Source of the DNA: Kalaharituber pfeilii
Lineage: Eukaryota > Ascomycota > Pezizomycetes > Pezizales > Pezizaceae
DNA length: 64,000 nucleotides
Direction: 5' to 3'
Assembly (NCBI GenBank): GCA_015179045.1
Contig: WHUZ01000009.1
Location: 124,001-188,000 of the forward strand
Under the pieces are notes generated by a model, which did no database searches, was not told where the DNA came from, and worked only from the letters and a program-made list of their open reading frames with translations. A program made the translations under genes and the position numbers. How positions within the stretch are numbered: position 1 is the stretch's first letter; every line of letters begins with the position of its first letter. Below, piece by piece: positions 9,512 through 22,686 of this stretch.

Positions 9512-12500
9512 TATATACCGCTTATCAGTAAACCAAGATTGTGAGCTTCAATTCGAGGAGTGATAGGATTTTACCAATTTATTCCAATCACTGAGAATCT
9601 CAGATGCTTGCATGCACTTGTGGTAGGTCTGTAGTAGGGTCTAAGAATTCACTAAAATTGGATCCGGAAACTCTCCATGGGCAGGTCCAATTTCTTCCTG
9701 GGCAACAAAGGTTCCAATTTAGCACCGTAGTGAGCAAGTTACTTTTGCAGAGAGGGTCACGTAGTAGCCAAACTTCCTGAAATGCATGATGCAGTCTGTG
9801 AAATTACTCGGAAACATTCTAAGGCCGTTGCCAGATTCCCCAAAGTAGCCTAGGTGAAACAATATACCATTAAAGCTACTAGTAATCAGAGTTGTGAACA
9901 ATCAAGTATCAACTTCCTATGATAGGATATGCCTAGTCTCGTAACCAGACGCTGACTAGGATATGCCTAGTTTTTGTCGGCATACTACAAGTTGAAAAAA
10001 CTTGCACTGCGTCATAGAGAGCTTCTAAAGTTGATGCATGCATCTTGGAAATAGTTGAATAAGGCATTCTACTATGCACAGGCCAGAGTACTAAGCTGTG
10101 CATTTGTTGTATGCCAAGAAGGAAGTTGGATATCAAAACATCTCTTCGGTTTGCATGGTCACTTCAAGTGTTCGAAACCTTAAGATGGTTTTAGTAATGA
10201 TACAGTGTGCGTCAATTGGCATTCTATATGGCATCGACCTCATATTTCCGGTATGCAGTAGAGACATTCTGTTATTCTGGATAGAAAAACATGTCCATCC
10301 TGTTCTAAACAGTATTGTGCAGGAGCTTTGAGGTCTTGTATGCTGTTCCGTCAATGCTTGATTACCCTCAATATTTTGGCATTTGAATCATCATAGGAGA
10401 AACATTAGTGCTGGAAGGAGGGACAGAGATGCTACTCTTATGCCAACGTCATATGGGATAACAGTCATAAAGACGAAATCGTCGAGATGGTTGTAGCTCA
10501 TCGTCAAGACGACAACACATGAGGCTCCCAGTGGTTGAGGGGAGATCAGCCTTGTACCTATGGTTGCTGGTCAGGCTTCCGCATGAGAAAAAAGGAATCG
10601 TAAAGTTTAAGTAGTCTCGTAACCAGCAGTTTAAGCGCAAAAGTGAAAAACAATTTCACTCTTGAGATTTGCCTTTGACTCTAAAGATTTGATAGCCCAT
10701 TGCTCTTGGCAGACTAAAAGAAGTAGTCGCTGCTATCATAGGAGTTGTCTTTGACGCCACAAGCCGCAGCGTCCAAGCCTCACGCCGGGATAGTCCTATG
10801 GTTCTGCTACTCCGCCCGTATACTTCTGTATTTATACCTCCCCATCCCTTCCAGCGTTTCCTCACTCCAACAAATATATCAGCAGTTCTAGCACTTTCCG
10901 ATATTAGGCCCTCGTCCTCACCCTTTGCCCAGTCTCAAATTCCTTCATCAACGGACAATTCTTATAACTGTCAAAATTCTCTGTATTTCCCGACTATCTT
11001 TCGGAATTTTGGTTCACAAGGCGCTGGCAATGACTGAAATGATATATAACCTGCTCACACCTGGTGATACATTTATCCCAGTCGGTTTATACATGCTGAT
11101 TATATTCTGCATGTGCATGTCGTTCGTTGGCCATGTGCCCACACATACCAACAAAAAGGAGATGATACCTAGCGAGGCCAAGGAGATGACTTCCTATAGG
11201 AGTACGGCAAAAATCAAATATTAGGTTTTCACCGTCACTTCGCTATGTCTTTCCAACTTCGGCAACTTCAAATTGATATTGAGTATGCCGTCCGTCACAT
11301 AAATGTCTCCATACTTTCCGCAAACAAGACTCATGCCAGTGGTATCTTTCGCTCTGGCGTTATAATGAGAAGGCTTCAAGACTACGTGCTTCGGACATAA
11401 GTCTCATAATGGACCTACAGACAAACTCAGAAAAGACATGGCGCATATATCCCTAAAGCTCTAATTTAACACTATTTAATGTTTCAAGCAGAGTAGAAAG
11501 TTATGAAGTGACAATGGTTAATGTCCTAATCAGCTATGACTTCGACACTTATTGTGAATGGAGCCCGGCAACTACAGAACTTGGATGAGACTAAGCAAGA
11601 AAGGTGTAGGTACGAGAATTTAGCTGAATCTTCAAGAGCTGGGCCAATGTGGTTAGACGACACACAGAAATTGAGATTTTTTGGCCGGTGTCAATGATAT
11701 GTATCCGAGGGCACCTAAAAAGTATATAGTATATTCAAGCTTCTAAATTCAAACCGCTTCATACTTGAGGATTAGTCTCCTTGAGGATGTGTGTCCTTGC
11801 AGAGACCGAATTTGCGCCCACAAACTCCGTATTTTACATCTCTTGGCAGCCCTGCAGCGCCAGGCGCTAACCTGGAATGTTATCAGGTCTTCTATCCACA
11901 TACATAACACTCCCCGACCCACTCCCCATTATCGTTTGGCCAATTGAGATATTTGCCTGTGCCAGGCTTGGTGATGTCACATACATTAGCTGACGGATAT
12001 GTGGACCAAAAATGTCCTGCTGCCCACAAGCGAGAGGCTCACAATTGGATGAACAAAGCTCTCTGTGAGAACATGTTAAGTAAACTATAGGTAAATAATA
12101 CTGTACCAGCGTAGCACAAGCAATATAGGACAAGATTAAGGAGAGCAGAAATAGTCAATACGGAGTCAAGCTACCCACATTCAGGCCGTGAGCTATCATA
12201 CCTCAGCGGTAGTAAGCGGATGCTTGGCGCACGGATCATGTGACAGGTTTTGTACTGTTCTAGCTTAGTTGCCAAAGCGTGCTGGACGTATCGCATGGAG
12301 CTAGGGCTAAGTTCCATTCGCTGCCCGGCAGCGGGGGGGAGATTTTATCGATATGAACCTAGTCAGGACCGTTTTCTTTCTTTTTTTCTGTCCAACAAAA
12401 ATTGGAATTACATGGCCGTTTTTCGCAATGTTTCAATTCTCGATGAAGGACAAAGAATGCGGCCAGCCCAAAGGCCTAACAAGCGCTATCAGTATTGTGC

Positions 12501-12750
12501 GCAAAAGCTGGAATAAAGGATGGAAACACCGCGCCACAGTTTACGCAGTAGAGATGCACGCATACTATATAGATGCGCACATATTTGCATCTCGCATCCT
12601 GATTGCGTCTCTAGGTTTCGAATTCCTCGCGTATTGGATGTCATCTTCTGTGTCGCGGGAGCTGGAGCAGCCTCGTGAGACGTTGCCCTATGGCCGCTGC
12701 TGTACTGGTGGGCGCAGGTTGCCTGACTAAGGCGCCCGCTCCGATCCTAA
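9512..12750. other. Gene-empty intergenic region
   Basis: No gene is supported. Several frames of 60-125 codons occur on both strands (for example at 10925-11224 and 12353-12730), but they lack conserved motifs, splice continuity or biased composition. Composition is near average. Confidence 0.5.
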
Positions 12751-12759
12751 TTCACTGCG

Positions 12760-13287
12760 CTTGACGACGCCCTCCACTAAGTTGCAACGCAAGTCTTTTT
12801 TTCCCTTCTCCTCAACGGCGCCCATCATCGATCTGACGACCACCATCGACTCATTCTCCCTTCACCCCTCCCCCACCTCCCCTCCTCTTCCGCCCATCTC
12901 TTCCTCTCCCCTACCTCCCCTTCACCCCTGCTCCCATTCACATCTCGCCTTTCCTAAAACCTCATCCACCCTCTTAACCCTTCCTCCTCCCCTCACCCCC
13001 CCCCCCCCCGCCCTCCCCCCACATCCTCTCACCGTCCGCCTCCCTCCAACACACCCCTTCTCCACCCCACATCCGCCCCACCTCTATACAAGCTCCTCAT
13101 TATCATCCCAGTCCGCTCAACAAAGGGCTTATCAGATTGATCGCTCCCCCCCCCTCCTTCCTCCTCCGCAGAAGTTCCGCAGAGCGATCTCTCCCACCCG
13201 TCCCGTCGGTTACCCATAGCCGAACTTTGTGTTGTTCTAATACCATACCCTCCCAAATACTTCTTGGCAACTTTGAAATATTTCGGC
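12760..13287 (+). promoter_or_regulatory. Pyrimidine-rich promoter/5' leader of the KH gene
   Basis: About 400 bases dominated by C and T runs (CTTCACCCCTCCCCC, C-tracts near 13000-13020) lie directly upstream of the KH gene start. CT-rich tracts just upstream of the transcription start are common in strongly expressed genes of filamentous fungi. The exact start site cannot be read from sequence. Confidence 0.55.
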
Positions 13288-14447
13288 ATGTCCAACGAAG
13301 CTGAAACTCAGATTAACAATGCCGGCGAGGAATCCTACGTCGAGTCCTTCCAGCAGCTGAACGTTCATGACAATGAACATGTCCATGGCGAAACTGAGCA
13401 AGCAGAACGTACTGAGGAGGAATATGGCCAAAGCCAACTCACCGTTCGCGCCATTGTGTCTACGAAGGAAGCTGGTGTGATTATTGGCAAGGCTGGAAAG
13501 AATGTCGCTGATCTGAGGGAAGAAACTGGGGTCAAAGCTGGTGTTAGCAAGGTCGTACCACATGTGCAGGACCGAGTGTTGACTATCCAGGGCACTTTGG
13601 ACGGTGTTAGTAGAGCCTACGGTATGGTGGCTCAAACGTTGTTGGATAGCCCACCTGCAGCAATAGGAGGAAGTGCTCCACCAGTGGGAAGTCACCGTAT
13701 GCCACCCTACTTTTGCAATTTGTGCTCTATATGGTAATCTTCGAATATGCAGCGTGCAAGCATAAAGCTAATTTCAAACTTCAATGCCCAACTTTAGCTA
13801 TCCGATTACTCATCTCCCACAATCAGATGGGGACCATAATCGGTCGCCAGGGTCTCAAAATCAAGCATATTCAGGACGTCTCAGGTGTTCGTATGGTTGC
13901 CCAGAAGGACATGCTCCCGCAGTCAACGGAGCGTGTTGTTGAACTTACTGGCAATGCGGAGGGAATCCGTGCTGCAGTCTGGGAGATCGGTAAATGTCTT
14001 ATCGACGACCACCAGCGAGGTACTGGCACTGTCCTTTACAACCCGGTTAGAAACCTTGGTAGTAATGGCGGTGACAGCCGTGGTGACCGAAGTCGCTCAT
14101 ACGCCAGAACTGGAAATGGTGCCGATTTCTCAGAGCATCCTCCTCGTGGTTACCGTGACCGTACAAGCCCCCCTGGCAACATCGACGAAGGAGAAATTCA
14201 AACGCAAAACATTAGCATTCCAGCGGACATGGTTGGATGCATAATTGGAAAGGGTGGATCTAAGATCTCCGAGATTCGGAGAAGCTCTGGTGCCAAAATC
14301 AGCATTGCTAAAACTGCACATGACGACACTGGGGAGAGAATGTTTACAATCATGGGAAGCCCGGAAAGTAATGAGAAGGCTTTATACTTGCTCTACGAAA
14401 ATTTAGAGGCTGAAAAACAGAGAAGGTCACAACAGGCCCAGGACTAG
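13288..14447 (+). CDS. Three-KH-domain RNA-binding protein (Rnc1/Pbp2/Hek2 type)
   Basis: Two exons, 13288-13696 and 13798-14447, joined across a GTATGC...TTTAG intron, give 352 residues. Three KH domains are visible, each with its GXXG loop: GKAG at residues 67-70, GRQG at 152-155 and GKGG at 287-290. The first two are close together; the third follows an Arg/Gly/Ser/Asp-rich linker. This is the architecture of poly(C)-binding proteins, S. pombe Rnc1 and S. cerevisiae Pbp2/Hek2, which bind C- or U-rich mRNA and affect stability, localisation or silencing. The N-terminus (about 50 residues) is acidic. I chose ATG 13288 because upstream in-frame codons contain no ATG. Without the intron, the first frame would end shortly after the first KH domain. 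The family call is strong; which yeast orthologue it is remains uncertain. Confidence 0.9.
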
Positions 14448-17319
14448 TGGCGTAATGGGCCTCAATTGGCCAGTGCAGTCGGGGTTCATTAAAACAAGTT
14501 CTTCCTTTGGAGCATTAGGGCAGGGGGCGAATGAATCGTTTCGTTGACAATTATTTCTGAATGCAATGCCTTTTTACCAATCACTGGCTGGATAAATTTT
14601 CGTTGTTCTTTCACTATTCTTAATGCCTTCTTTCCTAGTCAGGTGGACTCTTTGTGAAACGGACTATTGCTACCCCTCTTTTTTCTTGTTCCCTTTCTTT
14701 ATGATCAACGATTCTATAGGATCATAAAGAGCTGACCACCCTCTACCGCTCTCTCCATCCACTGCCGCTATTATACGTTTTGTAAATTTTTTTTTCCCGA
14801 CTTGGGTGACGTATTGACATGCTTTTGTTGCCAAGAAAGGGCAGGTTGTTTGTCGGGTTCGCAATTGTGCACTTGAGATAATCTTGCGTTCATTTTGTTG
14901 TCTAGGAAATGGAATTGAAACGAAAAAGAAAAAAAGGAAAAAGGAAAAACAGCACAGGTTGACAACATACAAAAAAGAAAATTGATGTGCCGGGGTAGCG
15001 TGCCCGGGATGGATGGTGGATTATGGTGGCGGCAAAGTTCTTACACATATATGACTCGAAAGGTGATGCAGGGCGTTTGCCATTCTTTTCATTGTCTTAA
15101 TAATCGTTGGTAAGGATTGGGCCATCGACTTCTTGCTCTTCAACATTGTTGTCTTTATTGGTTCCACGACTATGAACTTGCTTATGAGCTCATGAACGGG
15201 GGGTGTACATGCACGTAAAGCTGGACTAGAGAAGTTTTAACAGGGTTGATGGGTTGGGGTCTGAGAGGCGTTTGCAATTTTCTATTAAATATCATGTAGC
15301 CGTGTGTTGTATGTAGGGGAATAAAGGCAAAGGGGGGGTGAAGGAGATAATTTAATTCTTTGAATGGGTATATGATAAATACATGAGTATTTTCCATCGC
15401 TGGCGTAACCTCAAGTACCTCATCTAATGATAGAGGCTCCATTTGCATTAGGATGTGAAGTTATGCCCCTCCTTGACGGTCGGGGTAATATGGCCATTGT
15501 CCCTAAAGTAAATATATAAAATATTTGTAAAAGCCAATCGATGATATATTGGATGTACTGGGATCTGCGGCGTACCCCTTTGTACGACTGTATGAGATCA
15601 TTCTGAGACGGGGCCCTATAAGGCCACTTTGTACTAGTGTTGGTAAAGGATGAGGGTAATACATGCATCGGAAGCCATAGGTTAGCCTAACTCCCACTGG
15701 GTCAACAAATCAATTTCTGGTTCACTTAGGAAAAACAGACTTGGTCCGGCAACCCCAGTGGTGAGGCTCTGGGCCCAAATAAATAAATAAAATAAAATCA
15801 CAGACTTTGTAACTGACTCAGACGAATATTGCTCATTTTAAAGGCTAGAATGTAGCTCTAACGAGTGGGTCCTAGTGTAAAATATATTAAAAGTGGGATA
15901 TGATGCATGTTATCAACGAGCCCCGCAGTTGAAATTATACTATTACGGTAGCAGCTTTGCCTTCTCGGTCCCATGTTGACAGAAAAAAAAAAAAAGAAAA
16001 AGAAAGAAAAGAAAAAAAAAAAAAAAAGGGGGAACGAATTAATAACTTCTCTAATGTATATAATTCGAGCGGCCGCAGGAGAATAATGGCCTAGTAGCGA
16101 AAAGCCCAGGTACTATGATATGGGAGGGATCAAGAGGAAAGTTCACGGAGGGGAAGAACATGAAAAAAAAGTAAGAGGAGAGAAATAAGGATAGAGATGT
16201 GAAGAGAACCAGTTTACTATATCTTGAGAACACAACGGAACAACTGTAAGACCTAACAGGCAAAACCCAATAATACTGTGACCCTCAACGACGATGATGA
16301 TGATGATCTGAGGAGGCCCCCTCCTCTCCCCTCAAGAAATACCCGTAACTTTCTGGTACCTCCTTCCCTTTTTGGTAGTTACCTCCCCCCAGGCCTTCAC
16401 CCACCGTGGCACTTGAGATGCCAAGATTCCCACAGTACCAATCATTCACAAGTTACTGTAATTACTGGGGCTCTGGCGCACACCCCCGGTTTTGACTCCA
16501 GCAAACTCTCTATTACAGTATGATACAGTACTGTAGAGACCTTTCGCAAGACACTCCTGACTCCTGCTGTACCTCTGCTAGTTAATGAAGTGTGGCGCAG
16601 CGGAAGCTATAGAGCTCTAGCGAATGGTTTCACCCCCCGATTAAAGCTCTACAATTTTAACCCCAAATATCTCAGCAACCACGATAGCTATGGCAAAGTA
16701 GAAGATATCATGAGAATTCCAGAAGCCCAGATAATTAATTTCTGGGTTTGGAGCAGGAAACTGGGGGTGTAGCTGCTTCTGTTGGAGCTGAAATCACAGG
16801 TGCAAAGTTGCGCCCACCTTCAGTAACCAGTACCTCCCCTTTTCCTGGGCGTCGCTTGCAAACCTGAGCTTATGCTTTAGCACTCTAGAGCTCACACCCT
16901 GGTTCCTCGGCATTTGGGAAGCTCTACAGCTTCTTTCGCTATTTTTTACCTACACGCGTACTTACACTTAACTTCGAACCCAACCAAACTGGCGTTAAGA
17001 ATGCGGAACCCTCTTCAGCGAAATGCTTTCTCTTCAGCGAATACTTTTCTCCTCAGCGAAAATTCCATTCCAGTGAAATACTCTTCTATAGCAAATTGTG
17101 GAGAATCATACTAAAATACAGATGTATAAATGAAGATTCATAAATATCAAAAGCATGTAACTGCCAAAGGATAAGAGAGTATGTGAGTAAATAAACATGT
17201 AAATAAACAAATACTCAAAAGAATTTCAAGCATCATAATATGGCAGCCGCAATGATTTAGCGACTTACCTGTTCTATGATATTAATTTCTGTAGTGACAA
17301 AAGGTCAATAAATGTTGTA
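14448..17319. other. 3' flank and intergenic region with degenerate repeats
   Basis: The probable 3' UTR of the KH gene is followed by gene-empty DNA. It holds an interrupted A-rich tract at about 15982-16027, a block at about 16440-16500 whose minus strand shares a 22-base identity (GCTGGAGTCAAAACCGGGGG and on) with 28753-28803, and a degenerate tandem around TTCAGCGAA at 17012-17097. A GTGGCGCAGCGGAAGC string at 16592 resembles a tRNA A-box, but no B-box or cloverleaf follows. Confidence 0.5.
17012..17097 (+). repeat. Degenerate TTCAGCGAA tandem
   Basis: Four to five imperfect units of about 16-23 bases, each built on CTTCAGCGAAatnCTTTTCT, lose similarity towards the right-hand end (CCAGTGAAA, TATAGCAAA). 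This is a decaying minisatellite with no coding role. Confidence 0.5.
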
Positions 17320-17431
17320 CTCGCTGGTTCGGAAAGTACTAGTATCGGAACGCTACATAAAAAATATGCACTATTCCAAAAGGCGAATAGTGCGTACAAT
17401 TTATGCAGCCTTCCAATACTTTCCGAACAAG
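17320..17431. mobile_element. 112-base TA-flanked MITE
   Basis: It begins CTCGCTGGTTCGGAAAGTAC at 17320 and ends with the inverse type TTCCAATACTTTCCGAACAAG at 17431, with TA on both sides (17318-17319, 17432-17433). The inside is also inverted: GCACTATTC against GAATAGTGC, and GCTACATAA against TTTATGCAGC. The whole element can therefore form one hairpin of about 50 base pairs. Its terminal sequence (GTTC, AAAGTA, TTGGAA blocks) resembles the ends of the element at 7627-9511, suggesting mobilisation by the same transposase family. Confidence 0.8.
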
Positions 17432-20400
17432 TACGCGGGTTGTGAGTGGTCCGGGCCACGAACCGAGTAGCCCAAACCAGTGGTGACTGGAACGAATGGC
17501 TCGGCACATATACAGTATGCAATTCAGGGCATCCCATTTGTAGCTTAAAATTATCAATTGATTATTCAAGTAAACGAGGTGTTTGTAGAACGAGTATCTA
17601 ATTCCATTTTGATGGATTATAAGCGAAGAGAATATAAGTCGGAGCCTGGCTAGTGAAGTAATGAAGTAAATCATATTTTACCATTGATGTTGCACAATAT
17701 GTTGCAGTAGCCTCGTCCCCAGATGTTGCAGGATGAAGTTCATGGGCGCTGGAGGTATGCATTAAATGCAACGCCGTCTCACATGGTTGAGAGTGCCCGA
17801 TGTATGCCCATATTCTCGAGGGAACTCAAACCAAGTAAGTCTAACTGGAACAGAGAATAACAGATAATTTCGGAATCCAAAGTAGTAATCTAAACGCAAA
17901 TCATCACAGAGCGCACGATTGATTATTTGAGTGCAGATAAAAAGTAAATATGTCTATTGTGATGAGTACGCAGGTATGTAACTAAATATGCCGCAGTCCC
18001 ATCTTCGTGACGCTATGACGTTTTATCAGATAATACTTCCCAAGTAGGAAGCCTAAGTCCAGAAGGCTGTGCTGGCGATGGATCAAGCAAATTGGACCTC
18101 TGGTGACCTTGAGATAATGTTCAAAATAGGTACGCCGTCCTCTTGTACCCAAAATAATCCGCTCTTTGATTCCCTACATTTGCTAGCGCCGAGGCCGCGC
18201 GATTTCCATTTGCCCTGATCTCGTGTCCAGACTCTCATTTGCCCTATTTCGACATGCATCTGGGCAAAGGTAACATCATATCATAGACATAGGTTAAAAT
18301 TAGCAAGTTGGAAAGACGTTAAAAGAAACGTTTCAATATCATCCTATGCTAATTGTTATTATAGATACTACAAACACAGCATCTGTCCCTTGCTCCATAT
18401 ATGCACTTGTGAACCATTGAGGACCAAAACCAATACAAATGAAATAGGGTCATGGAGGAGAAATCTCTTGAAAACCTATGTTTTCATGATCAAATTGCCA
18501 ACATCTGATGGATCTCTAGATAATTTCCCATAGCCTCATATGGAGAAGAAAAAAATTGGCATTCTACAGCCATCTTCAGGACTCTATATGCGCATTCTCG
18601 ATTAGAATTTTCTGTCGCATAACTAGAACTCATGTGCCAGCTCACAATTTTGCAGGTGTGGAGAAATCTTTATAGTATGCAGATACTTAATGAAAGATAA
18701 GCCATTCGCATATAAATAGTCAGCGTGTTACGAGACTACAACATAATTATCATACTTTGCTTCAACTCTATGTGGTTCTAGTCACCAACATCTTTGCGCT
18801 AGACATATGTTAGCATGTTCTGACCAATGTACTAATGTGGTATTTGCTTGCTAGGACTGGGCCCTAAGTCAAGACGCGTCCTAAGTTATGACGCGAGGAC
18901 TGGAGAAGTAGAGATTGGCTCGGTTCTTGTAAGTAAGAAGCTGAAATATGCAATCGCATTGATAGCTACTTCTACTGATCCTCAATTATAGCATGATTTA
19001 CTAATACATGACTAGCATATCACGTGAGTCAATCTGCTAGGAGTTTCATAGGCTTACAGTCGTGCCCCAATCAGGCCTGGAAATGAGAGCAAGGCACGAG
19101 AGCGACACTTGCTAATATCCAGCCGATGCCAATTGAATTTTGCTTGCTATGTAGAGTACAGTCCCTGGTTTCCACCTCAATTTGCTATCCCCGGAACGTC
19201 ATGGACAAGGCCAATCCAGTATGGCAAGGCGCAAATTTAGCTCCCGGCGTCCACTCATGTGTATGTTCTTTTGGTGTCTATAGATCCATTCGTATTATTT
19301 TTTTCTTTTTTTGTACGACTCATCCATCTCGCAAAGCTGTTTTCTTAGTTACCGGTATATTTGCGGAATTATCAGGGGCTGATGTTGACAGTCTGTCATT
19401 GCATGCGTTACTGGCTGCACATCCACAGCGGTCGCGAGTAAAAGTGTGTTCCTGACGTACGGTCAGAATTTGATGAGGGAACACGAGGGGAAGGTGAGGG
19501 AGAAAACCAAAATGGAACTGCGTTCCACAAATAAACAAAGCCTATGGCGTTCGCAGTTAAATTATCCTGGGTCTTGATGGGTGAACGTCGTTGTTTGATC
19601 CAGTGCATACCTAATCAACTGATGATGCTAATGTTTAGGTAAAGACTACCTTCATGTAAGGAGTTGATGTTCCAAATGTGAGGGGCAGCTGGTGCATTCT
19701 TTGCTACAAAAAGGTCTTGCTGTCCACCGCATTACGATCGATGTATTATTCAATCACAAACAGTGGCTGTACTCTGTCACAACGGATCTTGATATGAGCG
19801 CCAGAAAGAGGATGATCTACCGATGAGCCCTAACGTATTTTATTTCGTGGGGAACAGATTCCCACAGTTTTGAGCTTGAACCCCAAAACTCTCTTCAAAT
19901 ACTTATCGTCTGACTGACAACCACACCTTGAGTTAAATGTGTTACCAGGGCATGATTGGGATATGTTGTGCGACATGTGTAGTCTTGACCAGGGGCTCTG
20001 CAGGTTGATAAACCAGTAAGACTCCCGGTTCTCCACAAAACGCACCATTGAAGAGCTTTTGCTGCAGGTGTAAAATGACAGTCGCTCCAAGAAACTTGGC
20101 ACCTCGCAGTAGCCTGAATTCCCCTTCTCTCTATTTATATCTGCGGCGGGTCGTGACATTACGGCCAAGCCAATTGGACCAAGACAATGCAGAGTGTTCG
20201 GCTTTTAGGCCTCTTAGTTGTAAACCGATGCTGATCACAATGGTCCTACGCCGGCAAAGGTTCTCAAAACCATCAGCGGCGGAAGGTGGTAGGTAAAAGC
20301 ATTGTTGGCTTTTGCAGTGTTAGGATTGATTATTTGGTAGGAAGATGGCGGCCGAGTCCAGCCCTTCCATTATTCAGCCTTCCAACCAGCCATTTGTGGT

Positions 20401-22500
20401 CACCCCCTCTGCCGAATTTTCCTTGACTGAAGCTGGATCAGTAATTGAGCTTGCTTCGATATAATTGAATCACTCTTCACCCAGCTTCGGTGATTGTAAT
20501 CAAGTCAGCACGTTTTCTCACTAGAACAGGGTATATACATTGCATCATTGCACGGACCCGCACCAGCACTGCTTTACAAGAATCGACAGTCATCAAAGTC
20601 AAGTTGAAAGTTTCCCGTTTACGTTTGTGCATTGCATATCGGAAGGGGTTTCGTTCTATAGGTGTCTTTTTCTTTCACCAGAATCCTATATCCTGTGAAT
20701 GAAGCTTATTGGCAGAAAGTGAATGGTACCTGAATCAAAGAAAGAAAAAGGGAGGCACGAGAACACTACGGCATTGCATACACCGACAGACGAGTGGGCA
20801 GTCCGAAGCGGATGGTTGCTAGAAGTTCGGGCAAATTAGCACGACGCAGACACTCACGGCGAGCGAATAGGGTGCTTCTATTTTGCATTACGATAATAAT
20901 CAGCACTGCAATAAAGAAATTGTAACGAAAAGAGAGAAAAACAAATCATCACGCGGACTCTGGTATCTGGATCGTACCGTTTGGTGTGCAGGGCCAAATT
21001 ACTGAGAGCCATCTTGTACCTGAATTGATTATCTGGACTGGGGTTAATCCAAGTGTTAAAGTGGTTGGCCCTTAGTGTTTAGCCGTCCAAGGTTTGCAAC
21101 ACCCTGGACACTCATTAAGCTTCCTTGTTGCTTCGGTGGGTGTTCTACCCCTTCTTTTTTTTTGCCGTTGATCAGTCAATCTCTTGTCTTTCGTTTGCTG
21201 CATTGCGTTCTTTCTCTCCTTTATTCTCTCTTTTTATTTTTTACATTCCGTTCCTCGACTTGACTGTCGGTGGTTTGTTTCTTACTGTCGGTGCTTCTTC
21301 ACTGCACGCGGCAATTGTGGGCTTTCGTCGTCCGGCGAAGGGCCACAGCGCGACAGCATTGAGGCAGGGAAGGGATAAGGGGTGGCATCACAGCCATTTG
21401 AACTTGTGTCCGTTCGCTTCCAAAACATAGGCCTAGTCCTATTCATGCATTTACATACCACGGTACGCTGCACCAGCCTTGTTGATTCCCAAGAGGGGCG
21501 TAATGGAGGGGAGGAGGGCATCTGGAGAGAGCGGCCTAGCACTGCAGTTAGCACTGAACACTGGAGCAGAGAATGGGGGGTGAGGGATGGGCGGAGGGAC
21601 AGGGCAGAGGGGCAATATCTTTTGATTCCTTAAGTTAACGGTGCTAGGAGAGGGGAAGGAGGCTGTATCACATTTGTGAAGAAGTGCTGAAGTGGACGGA
21701 CTGATGCTAACGATGGGCCGGCGGGCTGGCGTACCACAGCTCCTTTCGCAAGCACCTCGAGGTTGTTTCCAGCACACAAACAGCTTCCTCCGCAGAATAC
21801 TGGCAGCACCTCCAGAGCCACCGCAAGACTCACGCCACGCCTACTGCGCTTCCACGCTCTTTCAAGATCCACTTCCATTGCTCATTTCTATTCTATCTAA
21901 TCAGTGCATTTGGTATTTTCGCATCCTGAGCGGCAATTACCTCGCGCCCGACGCAGCAACTTGCACAGCCGCTTCAATTGCAAGTCTTAAGCCCACTGCC
22001 TGCTTGCCATTCACGAAGAAGTATTCACACTGCTTGCCTTTGCGCCTCCCTTCAGAGCCGCCGGTACCACTGCAATCGCTCGCACGCATTCACAGCACCT
22101 GACAGCGAAACGACCCGCACCTAGGCCTAATCACCCACCATTGCTCATCCCCCTCATCCCTTGGCTGCTTAGAAAGAAGGCGATCCCTTATAGTTTTCCA
22201 TCCAATACATCCTCCGCCCAGCCACAGTCTCGTAATCAACCGAATTCTGTACTCGGACCCCCAGGCGCAAGATCCGTACGGGCAAATCATCGCCTGTTGC
22301 TTTAATTAGCAACTCTCAGAAGTGGAGGCTAAACCTCGAAGACTGTCCTATCCCGGCTTAGCCCGCCGCGCGAGAAGAGCGCAAAGAAAAAACGTAGAAC
22401 CTAGTAAGTATTTTGCGAGAGCTTTGAAGGACTCTGAGTTTGAATACAGAACGGGGGGGGAGGAAAGAAGGGAAAAAAATAAAGAGTGAAGAAATATTGG
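17432..22500. other. Long gene-empty region
   Basis: About 5 kb in which I cannot support a gene. Frames up to 136 codons occur (for example 21692-22102, 19830-20168), but none shows a domain, conserved splice continuity or a credible signal peptide. The part at about 21000-22500 is more GC- and pyrimidine-rich and may include the promoter and a long leader for the membrane-protein gene downstream. Confidence 0.5.
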
Positions 22501-22686
22501 AATTTGATTTCATAGGGTCACCACCATACGAGGCCCTTCAGTGCAACTGGCCCTGTTTACGTCTGTTGCTTCCTTGAGATTATTACATGGTGTGTCTCTA
22601 ACGCTTACAATCTCGCCCAATACCAACCTTATTTGGTCCAAAGCTTGGCCGAGGCAGAGAACAGCTGTCGTACAAAAATTGGAGCG

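Noticed and set aside
10925..11224. 99-codon frame with a hydrophobic stretch (FIPVGLYMLIIFCMCMSFV)
   Set aside because: One possible membrane segment is not enough evidence; no family resemblance and no splice support.
12353..12730. 125-codon plus-strand frame upstream of the KH gene
   Set aside because: No motif, mixed composition and position in the likely promoter region; could not be supported.
12761..13219. 152-codon Pro/Ser-rich frame
   Set aside because: Translation of a pyrimidine-rich leader; composition explains it fully.
16583..16650. tRNA-like start (GTGGCGCAGCGGAAGC)
   Set aside because: It resembles the A-box of initiator tRNA, but no B-box, anticodon arm or acceptor pairing follows.
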